NCBI GenBank assembly: GCA_947259505.1
Contig: CAMYLT010000002.1
Coordinates: 186,001-250,000 of the forward strand
Length of the DNA: 64,000 nt
DNA from: an uncultured Porticoccus sp.
GTDB lineage: Bacteria > Pseudomonadota > Gammaproteobacteria > Pseudomonadales > Porticoccaceae
Direction of reading: 5' to 3'
Part shown: positions 1-9,480 of the stretch, piece by piece
Numbering within the stretch: position 1 is the stretch's first letter
Layout of the letters: the number at the start of each line of letters is the position of its first letter
Made by a program: the position numbers and the translations under genes
Notes under the pieces: model-generated
Seen by the model: only the letters and a program-made list of their open reading frames with translations
What the model was told of the DNA's origin: nothing
Database searches by the model: none

Positions 1-20
1 GAGCCCAGCAGGCGGAGCCA
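1..20 (+). tRNA. 3' end of a tRNA (partial; probably tRNA-Asn)
   Basis: Window starts gagcccagcaggcggagCCA: T-loop/T-stem 3' side, acceptor strand AGGCGGA, discriminator G, CCA. Resembles the tRNA-Asn 3' end (..TTCGAGTCCAG..GGAGCCA). Followed at once by an intrinsic terminator. Confidence 0.65.
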
Positions 21-27
21 AATACTA

Positions 28-58
28 AAAGGACTGTAGCGATACGGTCCTTTTTTTT
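28..58 (+). terminator. Rho-independent terminator downstream of the tRNA
   Basis: AAAGGACTGTA-GCGA-TACGGTCCTTT: 11-bp stem (one G-T), GNRA-type loop, then a T-tract. Confidence 0.85.
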
Positions 59-123
59 ATGTCCAAAAAAACTTGCTCCGAGTAACTACTGGGGTCACAA
101 ACGCACTCGATATTTGCAGACAC

Positions 124-156
124 AAAAAACCCCGGTCATGGGGAGTGATCCGGGGT
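124..156 (-). terminator. Rho-independent terminator (minus strand)
   Basis: On minus strand ACCCCGG-N14-CCGGGGT followed by TTTTT. Confidence 0.65.
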
Positions 157-184
157 CTGCTTTGGGGAGAAGCAATGTACTTAA

Positions 185-301
185 TTAGTCATCGGCAGTG
201 ACAGAAAGTTCATAGTTCATCTTCTTTTCTATTAGCTCACCCCTAAGCACCTCCACATTCTTCGTCGCTGAAATCGCCAGCTTGATCTGCCGAGGTTCCA
301 T
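185..301 (-). other. Short ORF / possible gene relic (38 aa from ATG; open frame continues upstream without an ATG)
   Basis: Frame reads DVAWKACFLKPDSQVCVELGMEPRQIKLAISATKNVEVLRGELIEKKMNYELSVTADD*; protein-like composition, terminator downstream. Confidence 0.3.
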
Positions 302-381
302 ACCTAACTCGACACACACTTGGCTATCAGGTTTTAAGAAGCACGCCTTCCAAGCTACGTCCTAGGCATCTCTCTGTTTTT

Positions 382-1167
382 TCAAGCGCTTTTCTTGCGG
401 ATATCCTTGATCACGTCATAGGCGTGGCTGATTTCCTGGGTCCGCTCTTCCGCCATCTCTCTCATGCTTTCAGGCAGACCCTTGCCGGCCAGTTTGTCGG
501 GATGGTTTTCGCTCATCTGTTTACGGAACGCCTTCTTGATCTCGGCATCGCTGGCAGAGGGCGATACACCCAGCACCTTGTAGGAATCATCAATCTGCTG
601 TGTGGTTTGGCCATGACTCGGGCCGGCACCAGCGTGTCCAGCATGAGCTCCACGCAACATGGCTTCCAGCTGATCGACCTGGCTTTCAGGCAGCCGCAGT
701 ACTCGGGCGGTGCGCACCAGCATTTCATGCTCTGCAGGGTGGATGACACCATCGGCCGCGACGGCGGATACCTGCACCTGTAGAAACATCTTTAGTAAAG
801 CCGGTTGCCCACCACTGATATGCAGAAAATGATTGAGTTCCGCATCCAAGTCAAAGTCCGGTGCTTTGCCTCTGTTGAAGGCGGCCTTGGCTTTGGCTTT
901 CTGGTCTTCATTCAGGCGAAAGCGAGCAAACATGGTTTCCGCCATCTGTATCTCGTCTCTGGATACCACACCGTCGGCTTTGCACAGGGCTCCCATAACC
1001 GCGAAAACAGATTCAACGAAGCCGGCCTGTATCTTCTGAAGTTTGCCAAAAAGGTGGCCTTTCATGAAGTTAAGAAATAAAGCACCTATGGCAGCACCAA
1101 TAAGTAAGCCAGGTAATTTCCCAAAGGCGTAGCCGAGCAGGCCGCCAACAATGAGAGCAAAGCGCAT
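382..1167 (-). CDS. djlA: Co-chaperone DjlA (TerB-like domain plus C-terminal J domain)
   Basis: N-terminal glycine-rich TM segment MRFALIVGGLLGYAFGKLPG; C-terminal J domain with HPD (ENHPDKLAGKGLPESM). Track ORF extends to 1266, but the extension looks like relic sequence. Confidence 0.9.
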   Translation of the reverse strand: MRFALIVGGLLGYAFGKLPGLLIGAAIGALFLNFMKGHLFGKLQKIQAGFVESVFAVMGALCKADGVVSRDEIQMAETMFARFRLNEDQKAKAKAAFNRGKAPDFDLDAELNHFLHISGGQPALLKMFLQVQVSAVAADGVIHPAEHEMLVRTARVLRLPESQVDQLEAMLRGAHAGHAGAGPSHGQTTQQIDDSYKVLGVSPSASDAEIKKAFRKQMSENHPDKLAGKGLPESMREMAEERTQEISHAYDVIKDIRKKSA

Positions 1168-1199
1168 TAATTTGTCCTGAGTCAGAGGTGAAAAAGGCT

Positions 1200-1465
1200 T
1201 AAGAATATACGTGTTTTTCAATAGATATTCACGAAGAGCCTTTCTACCCCCTTTCTGGGGCATCAATACCAGTCAACCTGACCTTGTGAAGAACGTTTCC
1301 AGCTTCAAGGACATTAACCGTGTCGCCATCAGTGATGTTGACCACCGTCCCGGTAAAGTCGGCATAGACAAAGATTGAGAGAAGAATAGTAGAGAGGAAA
1401 TAATTGGCTTGAGCATTACGAAGATCTAAAAAAGCCCAGCAAGCTAAAACTCCCTTGGCTTTCAT
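1200..1465 (-). pseudogene. Frameshifted/truncated thermonuclease (SNase)-like gene relic
   Basis: Signal-peptide-like YFLSTILLSIFVYA, then DFTGTVVNITDGDTVNVL...KVRLTGIDAPERG*, the SNase N-terminal motif, stopping at an AGGGGGTAG run. The next frame continues GGRKALREYLL, as expected for SNase. Confidence 0.7.
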
Positions 1466-1507
1466 CCCCTTCTATTCCGTCAGAGGCAGCTCAAGCTGCA
1501 CTCCTAC

Positions 1508-4267
1508 TCAATTAGTCTTCAGCATTTCCCGCACCACATAATGCAAAATGCCACCGTTTTTGAAGTACACCGCTTCATTTGCGGTATCAATCCGCGATGT
1601 TAAATCGCAGGTTATAGTTGAGCCATCCTTGTAGGTAATGGTCATTTTCAGGATTTGCCCTGTTTCGATTTCACCAGACATGCCTTCTATACTGATGGTT
1701 TCTTCACCGGTCAGTTTTAGGCTTTTGCGATTCGTGTCGAGAGGAAACTGCAATGGCATCACGCCCATACCAATCAGGTTGGAACGGTGAATCCGTTCGA
1801 AAGACTCGGCTACTACGGCGTTAACGCCCAGCAATCGAGTGCCTTTTGCTGCCCAGTCGCGGCTGGAGCCTGTGCCGTATTCTTTACCGGCAATGACGAC
1901 TAAGGGAGTGTTCTGCTCTTGGTATTTCATCGCGGCATCGTAAATGGCCATCTGCTCGCCTGTGGGCACGAACTTGGTGTAACCACCTTCAACATTATCC
2001 AGCATTTCGTTTCTTATACGCACGTTGGCGAAGGTGCCGCGCATCATCACTTGATGATTGCCCCGGCGTGAGCCGTAGGAATTGAAGTCTTTAGGGTCGA
2101 CACCGTTTGCTTGCAGGTATTTGCCCGCTGGGGTATCGGGCTTGAAAGAACCGGCGGGGGAGATATGGTCGGTTGTCACCGAGTCGCCCAACAAGACGAG
2201 AATATTGGCATCCTTGATGTCGCTTATCGCATCTGGCTCTTCTCGCAGCCCTTCAAAAAAAGGCGGGTGCTGAATATAAGTCGAACTGTCAGTCCATTTA
2301 TAGACTTTTGTTTTCGGGAATTCGATGTCCTGCCAAATGGCATCGCCGTCGAACACTGCGCCATATTCTTTATGGAACATATCGGTTTTTACTTTTTCAA
2401 CCGCTTCGGCAACTTCCTGTTGGCTAGGCCATAAATCTTTCAAGTACACCGGCTCGCCGTCTGAACCAATGCCGAAAGGCTCTTTGGTCAGGTCCAGTCG
2501 TACGTTGCCTGCTAAAGCGTAAGCTACAACTAGTGGCGGGGATGCCAGCCAATTGGTTTTTACTAGCGGATGCACGCGGCCTTCGAAATTTCGATTACCA
2601 GAAAGGACCGAAGCCACGGTCAGGTCGCCGTCGGTTATGGCTTTCTCAACTTCATCTGGCAAAGGTCCTGAGTTACCAATACACGTGGTGCAGCCATAAC
2701 CGACGAGATTAAAGCCTAATTTATTGAGCTCAGTATCGAGCCCAGCCACTTTCAGATAGTCGGTGACCACCTTAGAACCCGGCGCCAGCGAGGTTTTAAC
2801 CCAAGGCTGAGTTTTCAAACCTTTGGCTACCGCTTTTTGGGCGATCAAACCAGCGGCCATCATCACGCTGGGGTTAGACGTGTTGGTGCAAGAGGTAATA
2901 GCGGCGATCACAACGGCACCGGGATTAAGATGGAATGTCATTCCTCCCATCTCCAGTGGCTGACTTGATGAATGCTCATAGCTAGCGTGAACACCCACGG
3001 CGGTTTGGCCGCCTTCGGAATCAAGTTTGGTTTGCTGAGTTTGAGCAGGGTCTTCGGCGGTTTTCATTAATAACTCAAACGACGCCTTCATATTTTTCAG
3101 GGCCACCCGATCTTGCGGGCGCTTAGGGCCTGCAAGGCTGGTTTCGACCTCGCCCATGTCTAGTTCAAGCTTGTCGGTATAGACCGGCTCATACCCAGGC
3201 TTACACCATAATCCTTGAGCTTTGGCGTACTTTTCGATCAGCTCAAGTTGGCTTTCTTCGCGACCGGTTAAGCGCATGTATTTGATAGTTTGCTCGTCCA
3301 CCGGGAAGAAGCCGCAAGTCGCACCGTATTCCGGTGCCATATTGGCAATGGTAGCGCGGTCTGCCACGGGCATGTCGTGCAGGCCGTCACCATAAAATTC
3401 AACGAATTTGCCGACGACGCCTTTCTTGCGCAGCATTTCGACAATAGTCAGCACTAGGTCTGTGGCGGTTATCCCTTCTTTAAGTTTACCGCTGACTTTA
3501 AAACCCACTACTTCTGGAATCAGCATAGATACCGGCTGGCCCAGCATAGCGGCTTCGGCCTCAATACCACCCACGCCCCACCCAAGAATACCAAGGCCAT
3601 TGATCATAGTGGTGTGGGAATCTGTACCCACCAACGTGTCTGGGTAGGCAACTGCTTTGCCGTCAATCTCTTTATGCCAGACCGTTTTACCTAAGTATTC
3701 GAGGTTAACTTGGTGGCAAATGCCAGTACCGGGTGGCACGACGCGGAAATTATCAAACGCATGCTGACCCCAGCGCAAAAACTCGTAACGCTCTTGGTTA
3801 CGCTTCATCTCAATGGCTACGTTATCTTTAAATGCGGAGGCATTACCGAAGTGATCGACCATCACCGAGTGATCAATGACCAAATCCACAGGGGTTAGCG
3901 GGTTGATCATTGCAGGATCTTTGCCCGCCGCTTCAACGGCAGCACGCATGGCCGCGAGGTCTACTACGCCGGGGACACCGGTAAAGTCTTGCATCAGAAC
4001 TCGCGCGGGGCGGAATTGAATTTCGGTGTCTGATTTGCGGTCTTTCAGCCATTGCACCATGGCTTCAATGTGCTTGCGATCAACCGTGGAGCCGTCTTCG
4101 TTGCGGAGCAAATTTTCGGTTAGCACTTTGAGCGAGAAAGGTAGCCGGTTCAAATCTCCCAGCGTTTCTGCGGCTTTGGACAGGCTGTAATAGTGGTAGG
4201 TTTTACCGCCAGCTTCGAAGCTGGATAGCGTGTTGAGACTGTCTTTATTCAGTCCTGATATCGACAT
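1508..4267 (-). CDS. acnA: Aconitate hydratase AcnA
   Basis: 919-aa aconitase; SCTNTSNPSVM, GYGCTTCIGNSGPL and GKEYGTGSSRDWAAKG motifs. Confidence 0.97.
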   Translation of the reverse strand: MSISGLNKDSLNTLSSFEAGGKTYHYYSLSKAAETLGDLNRLPFSLKVLTENLLRNEDGSTVDRKHIEAMVQWLKDRKSDTEIQFRPARVLMQDFTGVPGVVDLAAMRAAVEAAGKDPAMINPLTPVDLVIDHSVMVDHFGNASAFKDNVAIEMKRNQERYEFLRWGQHAFDNFRVVPPGTGICHQVNLEYLGKTVWHKEIDGKAVAYPDTLVGTDSHTTMINGLGILGWGVGGIEAEAAMLGQPVSMLIPEVVGFKVSGKLKEGITATDLVLTIVEMLRKKGVVGKFVEFYGDGLHDMPVADRATIANMAPEYGATCGFFPVDEQTIKYMRLTGREESQLELIEKYAKAQGLWCKPGYEPVYTDKLELDMGEVETSLAGPKRPQDRVALKNMKASFELLMKTAEDPAQTQQTKLDSEGGQTAVGVHASYEHSSSQPLEMGGMTFHLNPGAVVIAAITSCTNTSNPSVMMAAGLIAQKAVAKGLKTQPWVKTSLAPGSKVVTDYLKVAGLDTELNKLGFNLVGYGCTTCIGNSGPLPDEVEKAITDGDLTVASVLSGNRNFEGRVHPLVKTNWLASPPLVVAYALAGNVRLDLTKEPFGIGSDGEPVYLKDLWPSQQEVAEAVEKVKTDMFHKEYGAVFDGDAIWQDIEFPKTKVYKWTDSSTYIQHPPFFEGLREEPDAISDIKDANILVLLGDSVTTDHISPAGSFKPDTPAGKYLQANGVDPKDFNSYGSRRGNHQVMMRGTFANVRIRNEMLDNVEGGYTKFVPTGEQMAIYDAAMKYQEQNTPLVVIAGKEYGTGSSRDWAAKGTRLLGVNAVVAESFERIHRSNLIGMGVMPLQFPLDTNRKSLKLTGEETISIEGMSGEIETGQILKMTITYKDGSTITCDLTSRIDTANEAVYFKNGGILHYVVREMLKTN

Positions 4268-4487
4268 CTGGTACCCCCTGTTTGTTAAAATCCAGCTTAC
4301 CGTAACCCTGATGCCCCCTGAACGTTGCCACTTACAACAGGAATGCCATCTTAAGGATGTTGTCTTTCTCGGGTTTTAGTAAGGTATGGAAAAGGCCATT
4401 TAGTTCATATTTAACCCCAACCCACTTCTTGGTTCGCGGTTTTATATGGCTCAAATGCCAATAACTTACCTGGCGTTTATGAGCTAA

Positions 4488-4697
4488 CTACTCATACCCA
4501 GAAATCACATCAAACTGCTCTTCATCAATAGCGCTTTGGCCAAGCACGTTGAATTCGAGCCCAAACTTTCCTTGCAGTTCATTGATGTTCTTTTCAACGC
4601 GTTGCATGGCGGCTGGCACTTTCTTCGTGCATACGATGCTTTTTTTAAGAGGTTGCCATTTAGCTGTGGAGAAAGAGGAAAGCGTGTCGTTAGATAC
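4488..4697 (-). pseudogene. Protein-like open frame lacking an upstream ATG; probable relic of a larger gene
   Basis: Minus frame reads VSNDTLSSFSTAKWQPLKKSIVCTKKVPAAMQRVEKNINELQGKFGLEFNVLGQSAIDEEQFDVISGYE*. Absent from the ORF track because the only ATG is internal. Confidence 0.35.
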
Positions 4698-4728
4698 TTA
4701 GGAATCTTATTGCGGGTGTTTTTCTCGG

Positions 4729-5166
4729 TTATTTTTTCCAAACCGGCAACTCCCGCATCAATTTGACATCATTAATCAATGATAGCGCCTTCCACTCTTC
4801 TAGAGGGAAGCGAATCCCGTCCTCCTCAGCGCCATACTTTTCCATCAGCTCTGATTCAATTTTTGTATTCAGCTCAAAAGTACCTATACCGAGCATTCCC
4901 CATCCACGAAAAAGCCTGGCATCAATGACAGAAAAGCCAATGATACTTAACTCATCATGTCGATCATCATGAAAAATGCGTCGGAAAAGTGCATTAACAT
5001 CCTCGAATTTACCCTCTAACACTTGCAGAAAATGTGTTTCACTCGCCAACAGAATACCTGTAATGCCAGATGCTTCATTACTTGGCACACTGGACATGAT
5101 GATGTCCTGAACCAAAGTCCAATTAAGCGGAGTGACACTGCGGCTCTTGTAGATAATTCGATACAT
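4729..5166 (-). CDS. BLUF-domain blue-light photoreceptor protein
   Basis: MYRIIYKSR...NEASGITGILLASETHFLQVLEGKFEDVNALFRRIFHDDRHDEL...FRGWGMLGIG; conserved Tyr, Asn, Gln and Trp of BLUF present. Confidence 0.9.
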   Translation of the reverse strand: MYRIIYKSRSVTPLNWTLVQDIIMSSVPSNEASGITGILLASETHFLQVLEGKFEDVNALFRRIFHDDRHDELSIIGFSVIDARLFRGWGMLGIGTFELNTKIESELMEKYGAEEDGIRFPLEEWKALSLINDVKLMRELPVWKK

Positions 5167-5389
5167 GATGCAACCCCTTAACCATGAATATAATTTCTTT
5201 TTTTATTGTCGTTAGCGCTTGTAGACATCAGGCTCAAGCCTGAACGCAAGCATGTTTTATAATTTCCTGACCATCCTCTAGCCTAGCTTTAATCAGCTCT
5301 ATCCCTCGTTCATCTTCAGGCTTCATATCAGACCAGGCGATCGTCACTCTATATGTCTTAAACCTGCTAGATCATTGCCGACTAATTCG

Positions 5390-5944
5390 CTACTCATCTG
5401 GGGAATAGCGCAAACCGCTTTTAGCAAGCTCGCGCCACATGCCAATATAAAACTCCTGAGAGGGAAGATTTTTTACGCAAACCGTCACGGTTGCCGAAAG
5501 GTTATCAAAAAACGTTGATGTGCCCGTGTTTGATGTTGACGCTATTTCTGCTGCCAGAAAAGTTCTCATCGAGCCAGGCATTTCGGTTGAAACTGATTTT
5601 GCAATATTCCAAACAGCATCAAACTTTTCTTGAGTCATTTCGTCATGAAGTGAGTCTGCGACTGTAGCCATGATGATGGCTATTTCCGCCCCACCTGCTA
5701 ACTCACTCAACTGTTGTGATCTTGCAGGGGACGAGTCAGACACAATATAGGCAAGTGTGTCATAGGCTGCCGAGCACATCGCCCATGCCTCTGCCTGGCG
5801 ATTCACATCAGTAATCTCAAAAAAAGGTTCGTCCGCATTAATGTATGAAATGCCACTTTCCGATGCATGCACATCAACAATATAAAGTAGCCATATGATA
5901 TAGACCGCTATAGATACCGTTTTTTTCTTCGTCATAATATCCAC
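5390..5944 (-). CDS. Hypothetical secreted protein
   Basis: 184 aa with N-terminal signal-like segment (KKKTVSIAVYIIWLLYIVDVHASE); no family recognised. Confidence 0.6.
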   Translation of the reverse strand: MDIMTKKKTVSIAVYIIWLLYIVDVHASESGISYINADEPFFEITDVNRQAEAWAMCSAAYDTLAYIVSDSSPARSQQLSELAGGAEIAIIMATVADSLHDEMTQEKFDAVWNIAKSVSTEMPGSMRTFLAAEIASTSNTGTSTFFDNLSATVTVCVKNLPSQEFYIGMWRELAKSGLRYSPDE

Positions 5945-6549
5945 CCATTCTCACAGCCTAATCATCCCGTTCAGCACCTCTTCCCGCATACCATATTACT
6001 TAGAAGTCATGCCAGGATTTGCTTACCTATTTAGCGGCATCTGTGATGCGCCCTTAACGATTTCCATCGAAGATGTAAGCTCGATGTTTTAACCCTTAGT
6101 TTGTACGTGTATAAATCAACCGCGGATCTATTCGTAGTTTGAGCACATCGCAATTCAGTTCCTGATAGTTATCGCGGAGGTAACTTTTAGGGAATATAAA
6201 AAGATCTAACGACACGTTTCTACGCCATTTTTGGCTCTCTAATGGCGTACCTTCTACCCAAATAGCGTGGCTTATTCAATGGGCTTCTGTGGCACTATCA
6301 GTCCTACTTAGAAACACTGTATGTCTACAACCTGAATAGCTGCTGGCCCCATTAGGTTGCTCGCTGTGCCCCAGGAGGGGGCGCCAAACAAGAAAAAGAG
6401 CGGTATGATTGCAGCCCTTTTTTTATACCTCTAAACTGATCCCCGCATTAGCCATGACAAGCCGCCTCCAGTCAACAAAAGTGGGGTGCAACCAACGCTA
6501 GTTCACAAGCTAAAACTGAAAATAACAACTAAAGCGACAGGCACTTGAT

Positions 6550-6885
6550 ATGAAAACCATACCCTTGGTTCGCACACTGGCCATTTTTTCTGTACTGGCA
6601 ACCCCGTGTTTCGCAGACGCCACCTTTGACGATACGCTGCTGGAAGCCCAAAACGGCAACCCTCTGGCACAGCGAGAACTCGGTATTCTTTACGCCAATG
6701 GCTCGGGCACACAACAAGACAATATCAATGCCTATATCTGGCTATCTGCAGCAAAGCACAATGGCGACGACATCGCGGCAAAAAATATCCCCATATTAAA
6801 AAAGCACATGTCGTTGCAAGAAATCCTCAAAGGACAGGCAAGAGCAGCACGCTGTATCGGTTCCAACTACCAGCGTTGCAAGTAG
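6550..6885 (+). CDS. Small secreted Sel1-repeat-like protein
   Basis: Signal peptide MKTIPLVRTLAIFSVLATPCFA; Sel1-like AQNGNPLAQRELGILYANGSGTQQDNINAYIWLSAA. Confidence 0.8.
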   Translation: MKTIPLVRTLAIFSVLATPCFADATFDDTLLEAQNGNPLAQRELGILYANGSGTQQDNINAYIWLSAAKHNGDDIAAKNIPILKKHMSLQEILKGQARAARCIGSNYQRCK

Positions 6886-7018
6886 CTCCCGGCCCAAACA
6901 GATCACATTTTCCTAATTTATGCGCCCGGACTGGGCGTCCCCACCCGAATCGTCTAAGGTTGCGTATAGAAGAACTTGCAAGGGCGACCTTGCGCCAGCC
7001 ATTAAAGGTGAAATAACC

Positions 7019-9427
7019 ATGTTGCTATCGCTATTGCTGTTTATCGCTTTATTGGTTGCGGTGCTTTATTACCGCCCCTCACTGCAGTTGGGCTCGATAA
7101 TCATGATCATTGGCACTTTTGTGCTGACAGCCTACAGCCAAGCTATGTGGTTGGTTCTGTTTCCCACTCTGGTCATCGCTGCAATACTCAACATTCCCCG
7201 CTGGCGGGAACAAGCCCTCACCAAACCTGCCTATCAATTGCTGAGACGCTCCATGCCCAGCATGAGCAAAACCGAGCGAGAAGCTCTGGAGGCTGGCACA
7301 ACCTGGTGGGAAAAAGAATTATTTAGCGGTCAACCAGACTGGGAAGTATTTGCCGATATCGATCTGCCCAGGCTGAGTGAGCGGGAGCAGAGTTTCCTCG
7401 ATAACGAAGTAGAGCAATTGTGCCAACTGGTGGACGAATGGGACATTGAACAGCGCAGGGATTTGTCCCCGGAAGCCTGGGACTTCCTCCGACAGAATGG
7501 CTTCTTCGGGCTGATTATTCCCGAGGAGTTCGGCGGACTGAACTTCAGTCCCTATGCACAAAGCCGCATCATGAGCAAAATTGCCAGCAAGTCCCCCACC
7601 ACGGCGGTCACCGCCATGGTGCCCAATTCTCTGGGGCCGGGTGAGCTACTGGTCAAATACGGTACCGAGGAACAAAAGCAGCACTGGCTACCCGGACTTG
7701 CCAACGGCACGGAGTTACCCTGCTTTGGTCTGACTGGCCCAGAGGCCGGTTCCGACGCGGGTTCCATTCCAGATATCGGTTTAGTGTGCAAGGGAGAATT
7801 CAACGGCGAAGAAGTCCTCGGTCTGAAACTGACGTTCAACAAACGCTGGATCACCCTGGCTCCGGTAGCCAGTGTCATTGGTCTCGCCTTCAAGCTACGC
7901 GACCCAGAAGGCCTGCTCGGTGACCCCAACACCGTGGACTACGGAATTACCTGTGCCCTGCTGCCGGCAACCCACCCGGGCATTGAGATTGGCCGGCGCC
8001 ACAATCCCGGTGCGCCATTCATGAATGGCCCCATAAAGGGTGAAAACATCTTTATCCCGATTGACTGGATCATTGGCGGTGCCGCCATGGCGGGCAAAGG
8101 CTGGCGCATGCTCATCGAATGCCTGGGTGCCGGGCGTGGGGTATCTTTACCCTCACTGGCGACAGCTGGCAGCGAGATGTGCTATCTCACCGTAGGAGCC
8201 TTCGCCCGCATCCGTCGTCAGTTCAATATGGAGATTGGCAAATTTGAAGGCGTCCAGGAAGCCACTGCAGAAATTGCGGCTGGTGCGTACACGCTTGAGG
8301 CGATGCGACAACTGGTTACCCGCGGGCTGGAAGACGGTGCCCCCGCAGTGCTCACCGCCATGGCCAAATACCATGCCACCGAACGCATGCGCCAGATCGT
8401 CAATCACGCCATGGACGTGGTGGGCGGCCGCGCCATCCAGCTCGGGCCCCGCAACTTTCTGGCGATCATGTACCACACTATGCCGGTGGCCATCACCGTG
8501 GAAGGGGCCAACATTCTCACTCGATCACTGATGATTTTCGGACAGGGTTCCATGCGTTGCCATCCATTGTTGTTTGAGGAATTACAGGCTCTGCAACTGG
8601 ACGATGAACAGGCCGGACTCGCCGCTTTTGAACCGCTGTTGTTGGCCCACCTGGGACACAGCAGCAACAATGCGGCCAGAACACTGGTCTATGGCCTCAG
8701 TAGTGGTCGCGGCAGTCCGTTACCGGTTGATACTGATGCCTTCAGCAAACCCTGGTACGAGAAAATCAATCATCTGAGCGCAGCCCTGGCCATCTGCTCC
8801 GACGTCGCACTGGGCACCTTGGGCGGAAGTCTCAAGCGCCGGGAGCTACTCTCTGCACGGCTGGGGGACATCCACAGTGAACTGCTAATTGCCAGTAGTC
8901 TTCTCAAATACCGCAATACTCAGCAACAGTGTGAGGCCAACGACGTCCATGCCCACTATGCGCTGCAAAACTCTCTCCACAATGCCCAGCAGGCTCTGCT
9001 GGCCTTCTGTGACAATTTTCCCCAGCGCTGGCTCGGTGTCGCATTGCGTGTTCTGTGCCTACCTATAGGACGTCGCTATAAGGCACCAGATGACAAGCAA
9101 GTTCGCTTGTTGGGAAAATTAATCATGGAACCAAACCCAGTGCGTCAGGCAATGAAGCAATATGTCTTCCTGAGCGACAACCCCGAAGATGCCGTCGGTC
9201 GAGTGGAAACCACCTACCAGGCGTTGCTCAAGGTCGACCCCGCATGGCAAGCCTTCAGCCGGGCTCGCAGCAAAGGGGAGCTGGGGGATGCCTCTGCTAA
9301 CCTGGACAGTTCTCTCGAAGAAGCTGTACGCCAAGGTGTGATCGCTGAGGCCGATGTGCTGCCGCTAAAGGACTACGATCAACGACGCTTTGATTGTGTG
9401 CTGACTGACGATTTCGACAAGCTCTAA
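7019..9427 (+). CDS. fadE: Acyl-CoA dehydrogenase FadE
   Basis: Two N-terminal TM segments (MLLSLLLFIALLVAVLYYRPS) and ACAD motifs (CFGLTGPEAGSDAGS, VVGGRAIQLGPRN). Track start 6920 is upstream; 7019 better supported. Confidence 0.93.
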   Translation: MLLSLLLFIALLVAVLYYRPSLQLGSIIMIIGTFVLTAYSQAMWLVLFPTLVIAAILNIPRWREQALTKPAYQLLRRSMPSMSKTEREALEAGTTWWEKELFSGQPDWEVFADIDLPRLSEREQSFLDNEVEQLCQLVDEWDIEQRRDLSPEAWDFLRQNGFFGLIIPEEFGGLNFSPYAQSRIMSKIASKSPTTAVTAMVPNSLGPGELLVKYGTEEQKQHWLPGLANGTELPCFGLTGPEAGSDAGSIPDIGLVCKGEFNGEEVLGLKLTFNKRWITLAPVASVIGLAFKLRDPEGLLGDPNTVDYGITCALLPATHPGIEIGRRHNPGAPFMNGPIKGENIFIPIDWIIGGAAMAGKGWRMLIECLGAGRGVSLPSLATAGSEMCYLTVGAFARIRRQFNMEIGKFEGVQEATAEIAAGAYTLEAMRQLVTRGLEDGAPAVLTAMAKYHATERMRQIVNHAMDVVGGRAIQLGPRNFLAIMYHTMPVAITVEGANILTRSLMIFGQGSMRCHPLLFEELQALQLDDEQAGLAAFEPLLLAHLGHSSNNAARTLVYGLSSGRGSPLPVDTDAFSKPWYEKINHLSAALAICSDVALGTLGGSLKRRELLSARLGDIHSELLIASSLLKYRNTQQQCEANDVHAHYALQNSLHNAQQALLAFCDNFPQRWLGVALRVLCLPIGRRYKAPDDKQVRLLGKLIMEPNPVRQAMKQYVFLSDNPEDAVGRVETTYQALLKVDPAWQAFSRARSKGELGDASANLDSSLEEAVRQGVIAEADVLPLKDYDQRRFDCVLTDDFDKL

Positions 9428-9480
9428 ACTCATTTGGCTGGGTACGCCTGAAACCCCGTGGCGAAACTCATAAAGGATAT

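Noticed and set aside
4505-4741. 78-aa minus-strand ORF after the BLUF gene
   Set aside because: Composition is not protein-like, and the neighbouring frame (4488-4697) reads as a far better protein.
5239-5375. Small minus-strand frame ..RVTIAWSDMKPEDERGIELIKARLEDGQEIIKHACVQA*
   Set aside because: Too short (about 37-44 aa), GTG start without a clear ribosome site; cannot be distinguished from chance or relic.
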